Below, in pieces: positions 8,650 to 17,397 of a stretch of 64,000 nucleotides of DNA (position 1 is its first letter; every line of letters begins with the position of its first letter). Source of the DNA: Bacillota bacterium (lineage in GTDB: Bacteria; Bacillota; Clostridia; Acetivibrionales; DSM-2933); contig JAEYYB010000116.1 in NCBI GenBank assembly GCA_023430975.1, positions 1 through 64,000 on the forward strand, in the 5' to 3' direction. Position numbers and translations under genes: made by a program. The notes below the pieces were generated by a model. It was given only the letters and a program-made list of their open reading frames with translations, was not told the DNA's origin and ran no database searches.

Positions 8650-9840
8650 ATGCGGCAGATTCTCACAGTTTCTGAAATAAACAGGTATTTGAAAAATGTG
8701 ATTTCCAGAGATGTTTTACTTTCAGGCCTTATGGTAAGAGGTGAAATTTCCAACTATAAAAACCATTACTCGGGACACATGTATTTTACTCTTAAGGATG
8801 AATCCAGTCTTATAAAGTGTGTTATGTTCAGAACATATAACTGTGAGTTGAAATTTAATCCGGAAAACGGAATGAGAGTTATTATTGGCGGTTATATTTC
8901 AGTTTTTGAAAGAGATGGGCAATACCAGCTCTATGTGGAGTCAATGCAGCCTGATGGAATTGGGGCTCTGCATTTGGCTTTTGAACAGCTTAAGCAGAAA
9001 CTGGAAAACGAAGGGCTATTTGACCAAAGTTTTAAAAAGCCGCTACCTCTATTACCACGGGCTGTCGGAGTTGTAACATCTTCAACAGGTGCAGTTATAA
9101 GAGATATAATAAATATAATGGGCAGAAGGTATCCAAACATTAATATAAAAATTTATCCGGTAGCTGTACAGGGCGAAGGTGCAGCAAAACAAATTTCAAA
9201 GGCAATAGACAGGATAAATAAGATTCGCTGTGTTGATGTCCTCATCTTAGCCCGAGGTGGAGGCTCATTAGAGGAGTTATGGGCGTTTAATGAAGAGGTT
9301 GTTGCAAGAAGTATCTATAGGTCTGACATACCTGTTGTTTCAGCTGTTGGACATGAAACTGATTATACCATAGCTGACTTTGTGGCAGATTTGAGAGCAC
9401 CAACGCCTTCAGCAGCCGCAGAAATAGTTGCTCCAGAGAAAGCGACACTAAAAAATGAATTGAACAACCTGGTATCCCGATTGGCAAGGTCCTTAAACCA
9501 GAATCTGGTTGTTCAAAGAAACAGGCTTTTCCGTGTTACTGACAGTGCTGCGTTTAAGCAGCCTTTTGACAGGATATATCAGGAAAGAATGAGATTGGAT
9601 ATTTATCAAAAAAGTCTTATAAGAGCTTTGCAGATGAATTTTTCAGAGTACAAATCAAGATTTGCAGTATTGGCAGGGAAGCTTGATGCACTAAGTCCCC
9701 TTACAATAATGGCCAGAGGTTACAGCATTATTAAGGACAAAGAAAATGGAAAAGTGATTCAGTCAATAAATGATGTTTATAAGGGAGCAGAATTGGAAAT
9801 AAACTTAATGGATGGCACAGTTGATTGTGTTGTGAAATAA
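8650..9840 (+). CDS. xseA: Exodeoxyribonuclease VII large subunit
   Basis: The 396-residue protein has an N-terminal OB fold (about residues 2-98, with GEISNYKNHYSGHMYFTLKD), a catalytic domain with GVVTSSTGAVIRDI and LARGGGSLEELWAFNEE, and a coiled C-terminal part. ExoVII degrades single-stranded DNA to oligonucleotides and needs XseB. I chose the ATG at 8650 because TGGAGG (8640-8645) precedes it; an upstream in-frame start would add eleven atypical residues. A small hairpin with ACACACA/TGTGTGT around 8563-8597 lies between nusB and this gene. Confidence 0.96.
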   Translation: MRQILTVSEINRYLKNVISRDVLLSGLMVRGEISNYKNHYSGHMYFTLKDESSLIKCVMFRTYNCELKFNPENGMRVIIGGYISVFERDGQYQLYVESMQPDGIGALHLAFEQLKQKLENEGLFDQSFKKPLPLLPRAVGVVTSSTGAVIRDIINIMGRRYPNINIKIYPVAVQGEGAAKQISKAIDRINKIRCVDVLILARGGGSLEELWAFNEEVVARSIYRSDIPVVSAVGHETDYTIADFVADLRAPTPSAAAEIVAPEKATLKNELNNLVSRLARSLNQNLVVQRNRLFRVTDSAAFKQPFDRIYQERMRLDIYQKSLIRALQMNFSEYKSRFAVLAGKLDALSPLTIMARGYSIIKDKENGKVIQSINDVYKGAELEINLMDGTVDCVVK

Positions 9841-9875
9841 GAAATGTCTAAAAGGGGAAGGGAACAGGCCGGGTT

Positions 9876-10100
9876 ATGAAAAGAAAAAGTTATGAAGAGG
9901 CAATAATAGAACTGGAAGGGATCGTAAAAAGGCTTGAGAGGGGAGAGCTTTCACTTGAAGAATCACTTGAAGCTTTTCAAAGCGGTATAGAGTTAACTAA
10001 ATATTGTAATACCAAGCTTGATGAGATGGAAAAGAAAATAACGATTCTTTTGGAGAATGAAAAAGGTGAAATAAAAGAAGAAGACTTTTCGGTTGAATAA
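9876..10100 (+). CDS. xseB: Exodeoxyribonuclease VII small subunit
   Basis: The 74-residue helical protein has the family pattern SYEEAIIELEGIVKRLERGELSLEESLEAF and GIELTKYCNTKL. It forms the stalk-like helices that regulate XseA. It follows xseA by 35 bases with AAAGGGGAAGGG upstream. Its stop codon lies 16 bases before the ispA start. Confidence 0.95.
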   Translation: MKRKSYEEAIIELEGIVKRLERGELSLEESLEAFQSGIELTKYCNTKLDEMEKKITILLENEKGEIKEEDFSVE

Positions 10101-10116
10101 TATTTGGAGGTGGGAA

Positions 10117-11007
10117 ATGGAGTTTAATAAAAGATATGAGCTTTATCTTGAATATATAAATGAAGCACTAGAAAAAGTTTTAGTGGTCCGGGATGTGCCG
10201 GAAAAAACTTGTTATGAAGCTATGGTTTACAGTCTTATGGCTGGTGGGAAGAGAATCAGGCCGGTATTGTCATTAGCGGCGTGTGACCTTTTTAGAAAGG
10301 AATTTAAAGAGGTTATAGCATATGCCTGTGCTATTGAAATGATTCATACCTACTCACTTATTCATGATGATCTTCCATCAATGGATAATGATGATTACAG
10401 GAGAGGAAGGCTTACAAACCATAAGGTATATGGTGAAGGGTTGGCGGTACTTGCAGGGGATGCCCTTCTTAATTATGCATTTGAGGTAATGATTGAGGAT
10501 GCTTTAAAATGTTCAGATAATATTGTAAGTAAGGTTAAAGCCATGCAGTATATCGCAAAGGCATCGGGCACTACTGGTATGATAGGAGGCCAGGTGGTGG
10601 ATCTCCAATCTGAAGGTAAGAAGGTTCCGTTGGAAACTTTGACCTATATGCATAAATGTAAAACAGGAGCGATGATTAAGGCTCCAATAGTTTCTTCGGC
10701 AATAATATGCGGTGCGGATGAAACTCAAGTATCAAGGCTATCAACCTTTGCAGAAAAAATTGGATTAGCATTTCAGATAAAGGATGATATACTGGATATT
10801 GAAGGCGATCTGTCTACTTTGGGCAAAAACAGCGGCAGTGACGTTTCTAATGATAAAACTACCTATATTACGGCATACGGATTGGACAGAGCTAAGAAGA
10901 TTTTGGATGAAGTGACAAATGAAGCGATTAGTGCCTTAGAATGTTTTGGGGCAGAGGCTGATTTTCTGAAAAATATGGCTTTATATATAGCAAAACGAAG
11001 CAATTAG
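10117..11007 (+). CDS. ispA: Polyprenyl (farnesyl) diphosphate synthase
   Basis: The 296-residue enzyme condenses isoprenyl diphosphates. It shows GGKRIRP for substrate binding, the first Asp-rich motif DDLPSMDNDD with RRG after it, and the second Asp-rich motif KDDILD. The ATG at 10117 follows TTGGAGGTGGG (10104-10114); a TTG eight codons earlier overlaps xseB and is less likely. It neighbours dxs, so the two ends of isoprenoid precursor synthesis are encoded together. Confidence 0.94.
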   Translation: MEFNKRYELYLEYINEALEKVLVVRDVPEKTCYEAMVYSLMAGGKRIRPVLSLAACDLFRKEFKEVIAYACAIEMIHTYSLIHDDLPSMDNDDYRRGRLTNHKVYGEGLAVLAGDALLNYAFEVMIEDALKCSDNIVSKVKAMQYIAKASGTTGMIGGQVVDLQSEGKKVPLETLTYMHKCKTGAMIKAPIVSSAIICGADETQVSRLSTFAEKIGLAFQIKDDILDIEGDLSTLGKNSGSDVSNDKTTYITAYGLDRAKKILDEVTNEAISALECFGAEADFLKNMALYIAKRSN

Positions 11008-11017
11008 CTTACAATAT

Positions 11018-11056
11018 ATATTAAAGTGATAAATCTTTTACATTTGTCTGTCGCTT
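11018..11056 (-). repeat. Family A half element
   Basis: The segment TTAAAGTGATAAATC followed by TTTTACATTTGTC matches one end of family A in the reverse orientation. The other half is missing. It lies between ispA and dxs. Confidence 0.6.
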
Positions 11057-11071
11057 TAACATATACAACAC

Positions 11072-11100
11072 TTTATATATGGATATATTTGTGCTATAAT
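11072..11100 (+). promoter_or_regulatory. Candidate promoter of dxs
   Basis: An extended -10 box, TGcTATAAT, ends at 11100. The -35 region (TTTATA at 11072-11077, 17-base spacer) is weak. It lies 55 bases upstream of the dxs start. Confidence 0.45.
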
Positions 11101-11154
11101 CATTACTAAGTCATGTTCATGTAGTAATGTTAACCGAAAGAGAGTTGAAGGTTT

Positions 11155-13023
11155 TTGGGCGGTATTTTAAATGATATAAATTCACCAGATGATATAAAGA
11201 AACTTGACGTACCTCAGCTTGAAGAGCTTGCTGCAGAAATAAGGGCTTTTTTAATAGATAATGTCTCAAAAACTGGGGGCCATCTTGCATCCAACCTTGG
11301 GATAGTTGAATTGACTTTAGCACTACATAGTGTTTTTAATACTCCTGCAGACAAAATAATATGGGATGTAGGCCATCAATCATATGTACATAAGATTATT
11401 ACGGGCAGAAAGGACAAGTTTTGCACGTTAAGACAATTAGATGGTATTTCAGGTTTTCCTAAAGTTAATGAGTGCGAGCACGATGCCTTTAATACAGGGC
11501 ATAGCAGTACTTCAATCTCTGCAGCTTTGGGCATGGCAAAGGCTAGAGACATAAAAAAGGAGAAGTATTCGGTAATTGCATTGATAGGCGATGGTGCTTT
11601 GACTGGAGGAATGGCATTTGAAGCATTGAATGATGCAGGAAGATCTCCTAATAACCTTATTGTCATATTAAATGATAATGAAATGTCCATATCCAAAAAT
11701 GTTGGAGGACTTTCAAAATACTTAGGTAAGATAAGGACAGAACCTTTTTATTTCAAAGTAAAAGAGGATCTGGATATTATGTTAAACAAGATACCCGCTA
11801 TCGGAAAAAGTGCTGTGAAGGCGTTAGGCAAGGTTAAGGGATCAGTAAAATATATGATTATGCCGGGTATATTTTTTGAGGAATTAGGTTTTAAGTATTT
11901 CGGACCGATAGATGGGCATGACCTTGTGGAGCTAAATGAAGTACTTACAAGAGTTAAAACCATGAAAGGCCCAATATTATTGCATGTATGTACTCAGAAA
12001 GGAAGAGGCTATACTTTTGCAGAAGAAAGTCCGCAACTTTTTCATGGAATATCACCATTTGAGATTGAAACAGGAGAGGTGCTGTCAACTGGAGGACCTT
12101 CATATTCGGATGTATTTGGATGTGAGCTTACTGAACTTGCAGAAACTGACGAGAATATTGTTGCAATAACTGCAGCTATGCCTAATGGAACAGGACTTGA
12201 TCAGTTTTCAAAGAGGTTTCACGATAGATTTTTTGATGTGGGAATAGCTGAGCAGCATGCAGTTACTTTTGCTGCAGGTTTGGCCAGAAATGGGTTGAAG
12301 CCAGTATTTGCTGTTTATTCCTCATTTTTACAGCGGTCTTATGACCAATTACTTCATGATGTTGCTCTTCAGAATCTTCACGTTGTTTTTGGAGTTGACA
12401 GGGCAGGAATTGTTGGTGAAGACGGAGAAACTCACCAAGGACTGTATGATCTGTCATTCCTAAGCCATATACCTAATTTTACAATAATGGCACCATGTGA
12501 TTATGACGAAATGAGAAAGATGATTAGGTATGCGTTTACTGAGCACAAGGGGCCTGTTGCCATCAGGTATCCAAGAGGTAAAGGGAAGGAATGCCTTATT
12601 GATAGCAGTGAGGTCAAACTTGGGCAAGGGGTTCTTTACAAGGAGGGAAGTGATTTGACTTTCCTATCCATAGGAACAATGTTTGAAACTGCACTAAAAG
12701 TTACAGAGGAACTTACAAAACTTGGTGTTTCTGTGGAACTTATCAATGCCAGGTTTGTCAAACCTCTTGATGTTAAGCTTATCGTCAATTCAGTCATGAA
12801 GACAAAGAGGATGATAACGTTGGAGGATAACACTATTACCGGAGGGTTTGGCAGTAGTGTGCTTGAGATGATAAACCAAAGAGGAATCAATGTAAAATCC
12901 AAGCTCTTTGGGTTCCCAGATCAACCTATTATTCATGGATCTAAAAGCCAGCTTTTTAAAAGGTATAAGCTTGATGCAGAATCTTTAGTAGGCGAAATAC
13001 TTAAGTTGTGTAAAAAGCAGTAA
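11155..13023 (+). CDS. dxs: 1-deoxy-D-xylulose-5-phosphate synthase
   Basis: The 622-residue thiamine-diphosphate enzyme makes DXP from pyruvate and glyceraldehyde-3-phosphate at the start of the MEP isoprenoid pathway. The thiamine site GDGALTGGMAFEALND, the GHQSYVHKI segment, the DRAGIVGEDGETHQGLYDLSF pyrimidine-binding part and the C-terminal transketolase domain with TLEDN are all present. The start is taken as TTG at 11155, which gives the usual DxS opening INSPDDIKKL. The ribosome site (AGAGAG...GAAGG) is modest. Confidence 0.95.
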   Translation: MGGILNDINSPDDIKKLDVPQLEELAAEIRAFLIDNVSKTGGHLASNLGIVELTLALHSVFNTPADKIIWDVGHQSYVHKIITGRKDKFCTLRQLDGISGFPKVNECEHDAFNTGHSSTSISAALGMAKARDIKKEKYSVIALIGDGALTGGMAFEALNDAGRSPNNLIVILNDNEMSISKNVGGLSKYLGKIRTEPFYFKVKEDLDIMLNKIPAIGKSAVKALGKVKGSVKYMIMPGIFFEELGFKYFGPIDGHDLVELNEVLTRVKTMKGPILLHVCTQKGRGYTFAEESPQLFHGISPFEIETGEVLSTGGPSYSDVFGCELTELAETDENIVAITAAMPNGTGLDQFSKRFHDRFFDVGIAEQHAVTFAAGLARNGLKPVFAVYSSFLQRSYDQLLHDVALQNLHVVFGVDRAGIVGEDGETHQGLYDLSFLSHIPNFTIMAPCDYDEMRKMIRYAFTEHKGPVAIRYPRGKGKECLIDSSEVKLGQGVLYKEGSDLTFLSIGTMFETALKVTEELTKLGVSVELINARFVKPLDVKLIVNSVMKTKRMITLEDNTITGGFGSSVLEMINQRGINVKSKLFGFPDQPIIHGSKSQLFKRYKLDAESLVGEILKLCKKQ

Positions 13024-13055
13024 GATCATTACTAAGGATATTTGGAGGAAAAGAG

Positions 13056-13853
13056 TTGGAAAAGGAAAGACTTGATGTATTATTAGTTACAAGAGGTTTG
13101 TTTGAAAGCAGAGAAAAGGCACGTAGTACCATTATGGCAGGTCTTGTTTATGTAAATAAGAACAAAGAAGACAAACCAGGCTCAAAATTTGATATTGAGT
13201 CAGAGATTGAAATAAAAAATAATGCTATACCATTTGTAAGCAGAGGAGGCCTTAAGCTTGAGAAGGCATTGAACTTCTTTAATATCGACATTACAGGTGC
13301 TAGGGCTATTGACATCGGTGCTTCTACAGGAGGCTTTACAGATTGCATGCTTAAGCGAGGTGCTCTTGAAGTCACTGCAGTTGATGTAGGGTACGGCCAG
13401 CTTGCCTGGGAGCTTAGAAATGATAAAAGAGTAATTAACTTGGAAAGAACTAACATTAGATATGTTAAACCGGAAGAAATGGGTGAACTTAAGGATTTTG
13501 CTTCTATTGACGTATCTTTCATATCTCTGAAAAAGGTTTTGCCTGTAGTAAAAACACTGCTTAATCAAAACGGTCAAGTAATATGCCTTATAAAACCTCA
13601 GTTTGAAGCAGGAAGAGAAAAGGTGGGCAAGAAAGGTGTTGTAAGAGATCCCAAAGTACATGAAGAAGTTATAAAAAATATTGCTGAATTTGCTTTAAGT
13701 CTGGGATTTTCATTAAAAGGACTGTCATATTCACCAATTAAGGGTCCTGAAGGTAATATCGAATATCTTTTGTACCTGTCAAATATGGAGGGCTCTGTAT
13801 CTTCAGATCTGGACATTTCAAAAATTGTTGATAGTGCCCATACCGATCTGTAA
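13056..13853 (+). CDS. tlyA: TlyA family rRNA 2'-O-methyltransferase/hemolysin-like protein
   Basis: The 265-residue protein has an N-terminal S4 RNA-binding domain (ERLDVLLVTRGLFESREKARSTIMAGLVYVN) and an FtsJ-like methyltransferase domain with the SAM motif DIGASTGGFTDCMLKRGA and KPQFEAGRE. TlyA enzymes methylate ribose in 16S and 23S rRNA. It starts at TTG after TTTGGAGG (13039-13046). It lies 32 bases after dxs, the same neighbour order seen in many clostridia. Confidence 0.93.
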   Translation: MEKERLDVLLVTRGLFESREKARSTIMAGLVYVNKNKEDKPGSKFDIESEIEIKNNAIPFVSRGGLKLEKALNFFNIDITGARAIDIGASTGGFTDCMLKRGALEVTAVDVGYGQLAWELRNDKRVINLERTNIRYVKPEEMGELKDFASIDVSFISLKKVLPVVKTLLNQNGQVICLIKPQFEAGREKVGKKGVVRDPKVHEEVIKNIAEFALSLGFSLKGLSYSPIKGPEGNIEYLLYLSNMEGSVSSDLDISKIVDSAHTDL

Positions 13854-13931
13854 TTTCGCAAACCAATTCTTATAAATTCACCAAAAATTATTTTCACAAT
13901 TGTGTTTATTATGTTATTATAATATAAAACT

Positions 13932-14000
13932 ACATTAAAAGTGATTAATTATTTGTTAATATATTACATTTTTTCTATTAGTTAATGGCACTTTTAATAT
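13932..14000. repeat. Family A divergent short element
   Basis: The outer ends, ATTAAAAGTGATTAAT and CACTTTTAATAT, match family A, but the interior is shortened and changed (about 69 bp). It lies between tlyA and nadK and ends 16 bases before the nadK start. Confidence 0.55.
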
Positions 14001-14016
14001 ACATTAAGGGGAAATA

Positions 14017-14895
14017 ATGAAAACAATCGGTATAATAACAAATTCCGATAAAGATATCAATTTTGAATTTACAAAACTGGTAGCCGGCAAAATCATTGAG
14101 CTGGGCGGAAGGGTTTTGATGCCTTGTGCATCTGCAAGTAAATTGGAATTTAATGTAGAAGCCCTTGATGAATCAGATATTTACTTAAAGGCTGAAGGGG
14201 TTTTATGCTTAGGCGGCGACGGTACTTATCTAAAAGTAGCCAGAAATGCATATACTGCAAATGTTCCCATACTGGGAATAAACTTAGGTACTCTTGGCTT
14301 TTTAACAGAAATTGAAAAGTCCGATATAGATGCGGCACTTGAAAGTATTTTAAATGACAGGTATACTATTGAAGAGCGAATGATGCTGGAAACTGTTATT
14401 TACAGTAAGTCAGAGGTAGTAGGAAAGGATATAGCCTTAAATGATGTGGTGATTTCAAGAGGGGAATTATCAAGAATACTTCATGTCAAAACCTATGTCA
14501 ATAATGTATTTGCAGAATCCTACCCTGGTGACGGCATAATAGTGTCAAGTCCAACCGGGTCAACTGCATATTCGCTGTCTGCAGGGGGGCCTATCGTTGA
14601 GCCGGATCTGGATATAATCATTGTTACGCCTATTTGTCCTCACATATTATATTCAAGGCCTTTTATAACAGCTGCCGAAAGGCTGGTTAAGGTTGTAGTT
14701 GATGAAAACTATCAGCATAGTGCCATGGTTACTATTGATGGACAGAATGGATATGAAGTAAAGGGCGGATATTCCATAGAGGTTAAAAAAGCTCCTTGCT
14801 CGGTAAAAATGATAAAGGTAGCAAACAAGAATTTCTTCAAGATATTAAGATCAAAATTTTACATGAGGGGAGAAACATTCAAGGATGAAATATAG
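14017..14895 (+). CDS. nadK: NAD kinase
   Basis: The 292-residue enzyme phosphorylates NAD to NADP. It has the GGDGTYLKVAR catalytic motif, GTLGFLTEI, and the NAD-binding SSPTGSTAYSLSAGGPIV segment. AAGGGG precedes the ATG. Its last codons overlap the argR start by 11 bases, so the two are translationally coupled. Confidence 0.96.
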   Translation: MKTIGIITNSDKDINFEFTKLVAGKIIELGGRVLMPCASASKLEFNVEALDESDIYLKAEGVLCLGGDGTYLKVARNAYTANVPILGINLGTLGFLTEIEKSDIDAALESILNDRYTIEERMMLETVIYSKSEVVGKDIALNDVVISRGELSRILHVKTYVNNVFAESYPGDGIIVSSPTGSTAYSLSAGGPIVEPDLDIIIVTPICPHILYSRPFITAAERLVKVVVDENYQHSAMVTIDGQNGYEVKGGYSIEVKKAPCSVKMIKVANKNFFKILRSKFYMRGETFKDEI

Positions 14896-15343
14896 CAGAC
14901 ATTCTAAAATTCTTGAATTGATAGAAAAGGAAACAATTGAGACCCAGGAGGAGATAGCTGAAAAGCTTAAGGAACTTGGGTTTGATGTGACCCAGGCTAC
15001 AGTTTCAAGGGACATAAAGGAACTTCGCCTCATTAAGGTTATGATGGGGGATGGACGATATAAATATGCTCCTTTTACACCAACTGAGAGTGCGATTTCC
15101 AACAGGCTTCTAACCATATTTGCAGAGTCTTATGTTTCAAGCGACTATGCAAACAATATTGTGGTGGTGAAGACGCTTCCGGGTATGGCCCAAGCCTGTG
15201 CATCATCTATAGACTCAATGAAGTGGACTGAAGTCCTTGGAACAATTGCGGGTGATGATACCATAATGATAATTTGCAGAGCTGAAAAAATAGCTGAGGA
15301 AATGGTAAATAGATTTAACAAATTAGCCAATAAAAGTATATAG
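14885..15343 (+). CDS. argR: Arginine repressor
   Basis: The 152-residue protein has the N-terminal winged helix with TQEEIAEKLKELGFDVTQATVSRDIKEL and the C-terminal arginine-binding domain with GTIAGDDTIMIICR. ArgR hexamers repress arginine synthesis when arginine is present; in the clostridia the gene often lies between nadK and recN, as here. The start overlaps the end of nadK. No arginine genes lie in this window. Confidence 0.95.
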   Translation: MKYSRHSKILELIEKETIETQEEIAEKLKELGFDVTQATVSRDIKELRLIKVMMGDGRYKYAPFTPTESAISNRLLTIFAESYVSSDYANNIVVVKTLPGMAQACASSIDSMKWTEVLGTIAGDDTIMIICRAEKIAEEMVNRFNKLANKSI

Positions 15344-15370
15344 CGGAAGTTATATTTTAGTTAGTACTAA
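15344..15370. repeat. Family B half element
   Basis: GCGGAAGTTATATTTTAGT resembles one end of the family B elements (CGGAAGCAATATTTTAGT at 17305-17323). It fills the gap between argR and recN. Confidence 0.4.
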
Positions 15371-15391
15371 TTGATTATTGGAGGTGGTAGC

Positions 15392-17122
15392 TTGCTTCAA
15401 CAACTTGAAATACAGAATATTGCCTTGATTGAAAAGATATGCATCGAAGTTGGAAAAGGCTTAAATGTATTAACCGGTGAGACTGGGGCAGGTAAATCTA
15501 TAATTATCGATTCAATAAATGCAATTCTTGGAGAGAGGCTTTCAAAGGATCTGATCAGGACAGGTAAGGATAAGGCCTCTGTGGAAGCGGTTTTTCAGAT
15601 AAAATGTAACAATATAGAGGAGCTTCTAAGGGAGATAGGTGTTGAGCCTGAGGAAGACGGTACTTTGATTATTTCAAGGGAGTTTACATTAGCAGGAAAG
15701 AACAGCTGTAGAATAAATGGAAAAATGGCTACCGTTTCAATGTTAAAGGAGCTTGGAAGCAAGCTTATTGATGTTCATGGACAGCATGACAACCAATCAT
15801 TGCTTCGCACCGAAAGCCATATAGACCTTTTAGATTCCTTTGGAGCAAGCAGGATAAACCTTCTAAAAGAAAATTATGCAGCTCTGCTTGTGGAATATAA
15901 AGATATAAAGAACAAAATCAGAGCCCTTGCAGGTGACAAAAATGACAGGGAAAAGAAAATCGATTATTTAAGATATCAGATAGATGAAATAAAAAAATCA
16001 AAGCTTAAGGTTGGAGAGGATGAAGAGTTAAACAAGCAGAGGAATATCCTTTCCAATGCTGAAAGAATTATTGAGGCATTATCGGGTGTATATGAAAATA
16101 TTTTTTCTGGAAACAATATAAAAAGTTCTGTTTATGACAGCCTTAGCGATGCCATTTCGCAACTGAATTCTGTTTCCAAGCTGGATGAAAAGTATGGAAA
16201 GCTGGCAGTAAAGCTGGAAGAGATATCATATCAGTTGGATGATATTGTGGAGCATATTAGGAAAGAAAGGGACAGCATAGAATACAGCCCTGAATTATTA
16301 GAACAAATAGAGGAAAGAATTGACCTCATAGTAAGGCTTAAGAAAAAATACGGCAATACTATAGGATCTATTTTGGAATACCTAGATAAGGCTGAAGCGG
16401 AGTATGAAGAAATAATAAAAAGCGATGAGATTGTAAATGAGCTTAGTAGAAAGCTGCTAAGTACATCAGATGAGCTTTTTGGAATTGCTTCACAGATAAA
16501 TGATGAAAGAAATAAGGCAGCACAGATTTTGGAAGAACAGATTGGAAAAGAGCTTGAAGAACTGGAAATGAAAAAAGCCCAGTTCAAGGTTAATATTGAG
16601 TTCAACTCGGAAAAAGATGAAAATGATGAGTACAAATTTTTAGGAAATGGACTTAATAAGGTAGAGTTTCTGATTTCTCCTAATGCAGGAGAACCGTTAA
16701 AACCTCTTTCAAAAATAGCATCCGGTGGTGAAATGTCAAGAATAATGCTTGCTATTAAAACAATACTTGCAAATGTTGATGACATTCCAACTCTTATTTT
16801 TGACGAAATAGATATAGGTATAAGCGGAAAAGCTGCACAGAAGGTTGCAGAGAAGCTTTCCATAATATCAGGAAGTCACCAGGTTTTATGTGTAACTCAC
16901 CTTGCACAGATAGCTTGTATGGCCGATGAGCATTTCCAGATAGAAAAACAATCAGCTGATAATCAGACAAAAACAAGTATTCGCAAGATCAATGACAAGG
17001 AAATAAAAAATGAAATAGCCAGAATCTTAGGCGGGGCTAATATTTCCGATATTACATTAAAGCATGCTGAGGAAATACTTAAGAATGCTAAAAAATTTAA
17101 AATCAACGCTGGTAATAATTAA
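15392..17122 (+). CDS. recN: DNA repair protein RecN
   Basis: The 576-residue SMC-like ATPase has Walker A GETGAGKS near the N-terminus, a long central coiled coil, the signature ASGGEMSRIMLA, and Walker B LIFDEIDIGISG. RecN acts early in double-strand-break repair. I place the start at TTG 15392 because GGAGGTGG (15380-15387) precedes it; a TTG at 15371 would lack a ribosome site. The argR-recN-spoIVB-spo0A order is a conserved clostridial arrangement. Confidence 0.95.
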   Translation: MLQQLEIQNIALIEKICIEVGKGLNVLTGETGAGKSIIIDSINAILGERLSKDLIRTGKDKASVEAVFQIKCNNIEELLREIGVEPEEDGTLIISREFTLAGKNSCRINGKMATVSMLKELGSKLIDVHGQHDNQSLLRTESHIDLLDSFGASRINLLKENYAALLVEYKDIKNKIRALAGDKNDREKKIDYLRYQIDEIKKSKLKVGEDEELNKQRNILSNAERIIEALSGVYENIFSGNNIKSSVYDSLSDAISQLNSVSKLDEKYGKLAVKLEEISYQLDDIVEHIRKERDSIEYSPELLEQIEERIDLIVRLKKKYGNTIGSILEYLDKAEAEYEEIIKSDEIVNELSRKLLSTSDELFGIASQINDERNKAAQILEEQIGKELEELEMKKAQFKVNIEFNSEKDENDEYKFLGNGLNKVEFLISPNAGEPLKPLSKIASGGEMSRIMLAIKTILANVDDIPTLIFDEIDIGISGKAAQKVAEKLSIISGSHQVLCVTHLAQIACMADEHFQIEKQSADNQTKTSIRKINDKEIKNEIARILGGANISDITLKHAEEILKNAKKFKINAGNN

Positions 17123-17165
17123 AGGATAATTGTGAAATAAAATTTAATAACAAATTTTAATGAGG

Positions 17166-17206
17166 AACAGTTGGGATAACGACCTAACTGTTTTTTTTAT
17201 TTACCT
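17166..17206 (+). terminator. Rho-independent terminator after recN
   Basis: AACAGTTGGG (17166-17175) pairs with CCTAACTGTT (17183-17192), allowing one G-U pair, followed by a run of T. It ends the nadK-argR-recN transcript. Confidence 0.85.
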
Positions 17207-17263
17207 TCAATGCATTAATTTGTTTGAATAATAAAAGTTATAAAAGGTTAACTTATCATTAGC

Positions 17264-17326
17264 AATGACTAAAATATACTTCCGCAATAAATTTAACGCA
17301 AAATCGGAAGCAATATTTTAGTCATT
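17264..17326. repeat. Family B palindromic repeat, copy 2 (short form)
   Basis: AATGACTAAAATAT (17264-17277) has a perfect 14-bp complement at 17313-17326, with nested CTTCCG/CGGAAG inside. It resembles the longer family B copies with the middle deleted. It lies upstream of spoIVB. Confidence 0.7.
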
Positions 17327-17397
17327 CCTTAATTCGAGGAAAAGAAATCATTATACCTATTGATTTTTATATATGACATTGGTGCCGGGAGATATAA

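Noticed and set aside
16231..16863. A 210-codon open frame on the minus strand opposite recN
   Set aside because: The translation is mostly Ser, Ile and Phe, an antisense reading of the recN coiled coil, and there is no ribosome site.
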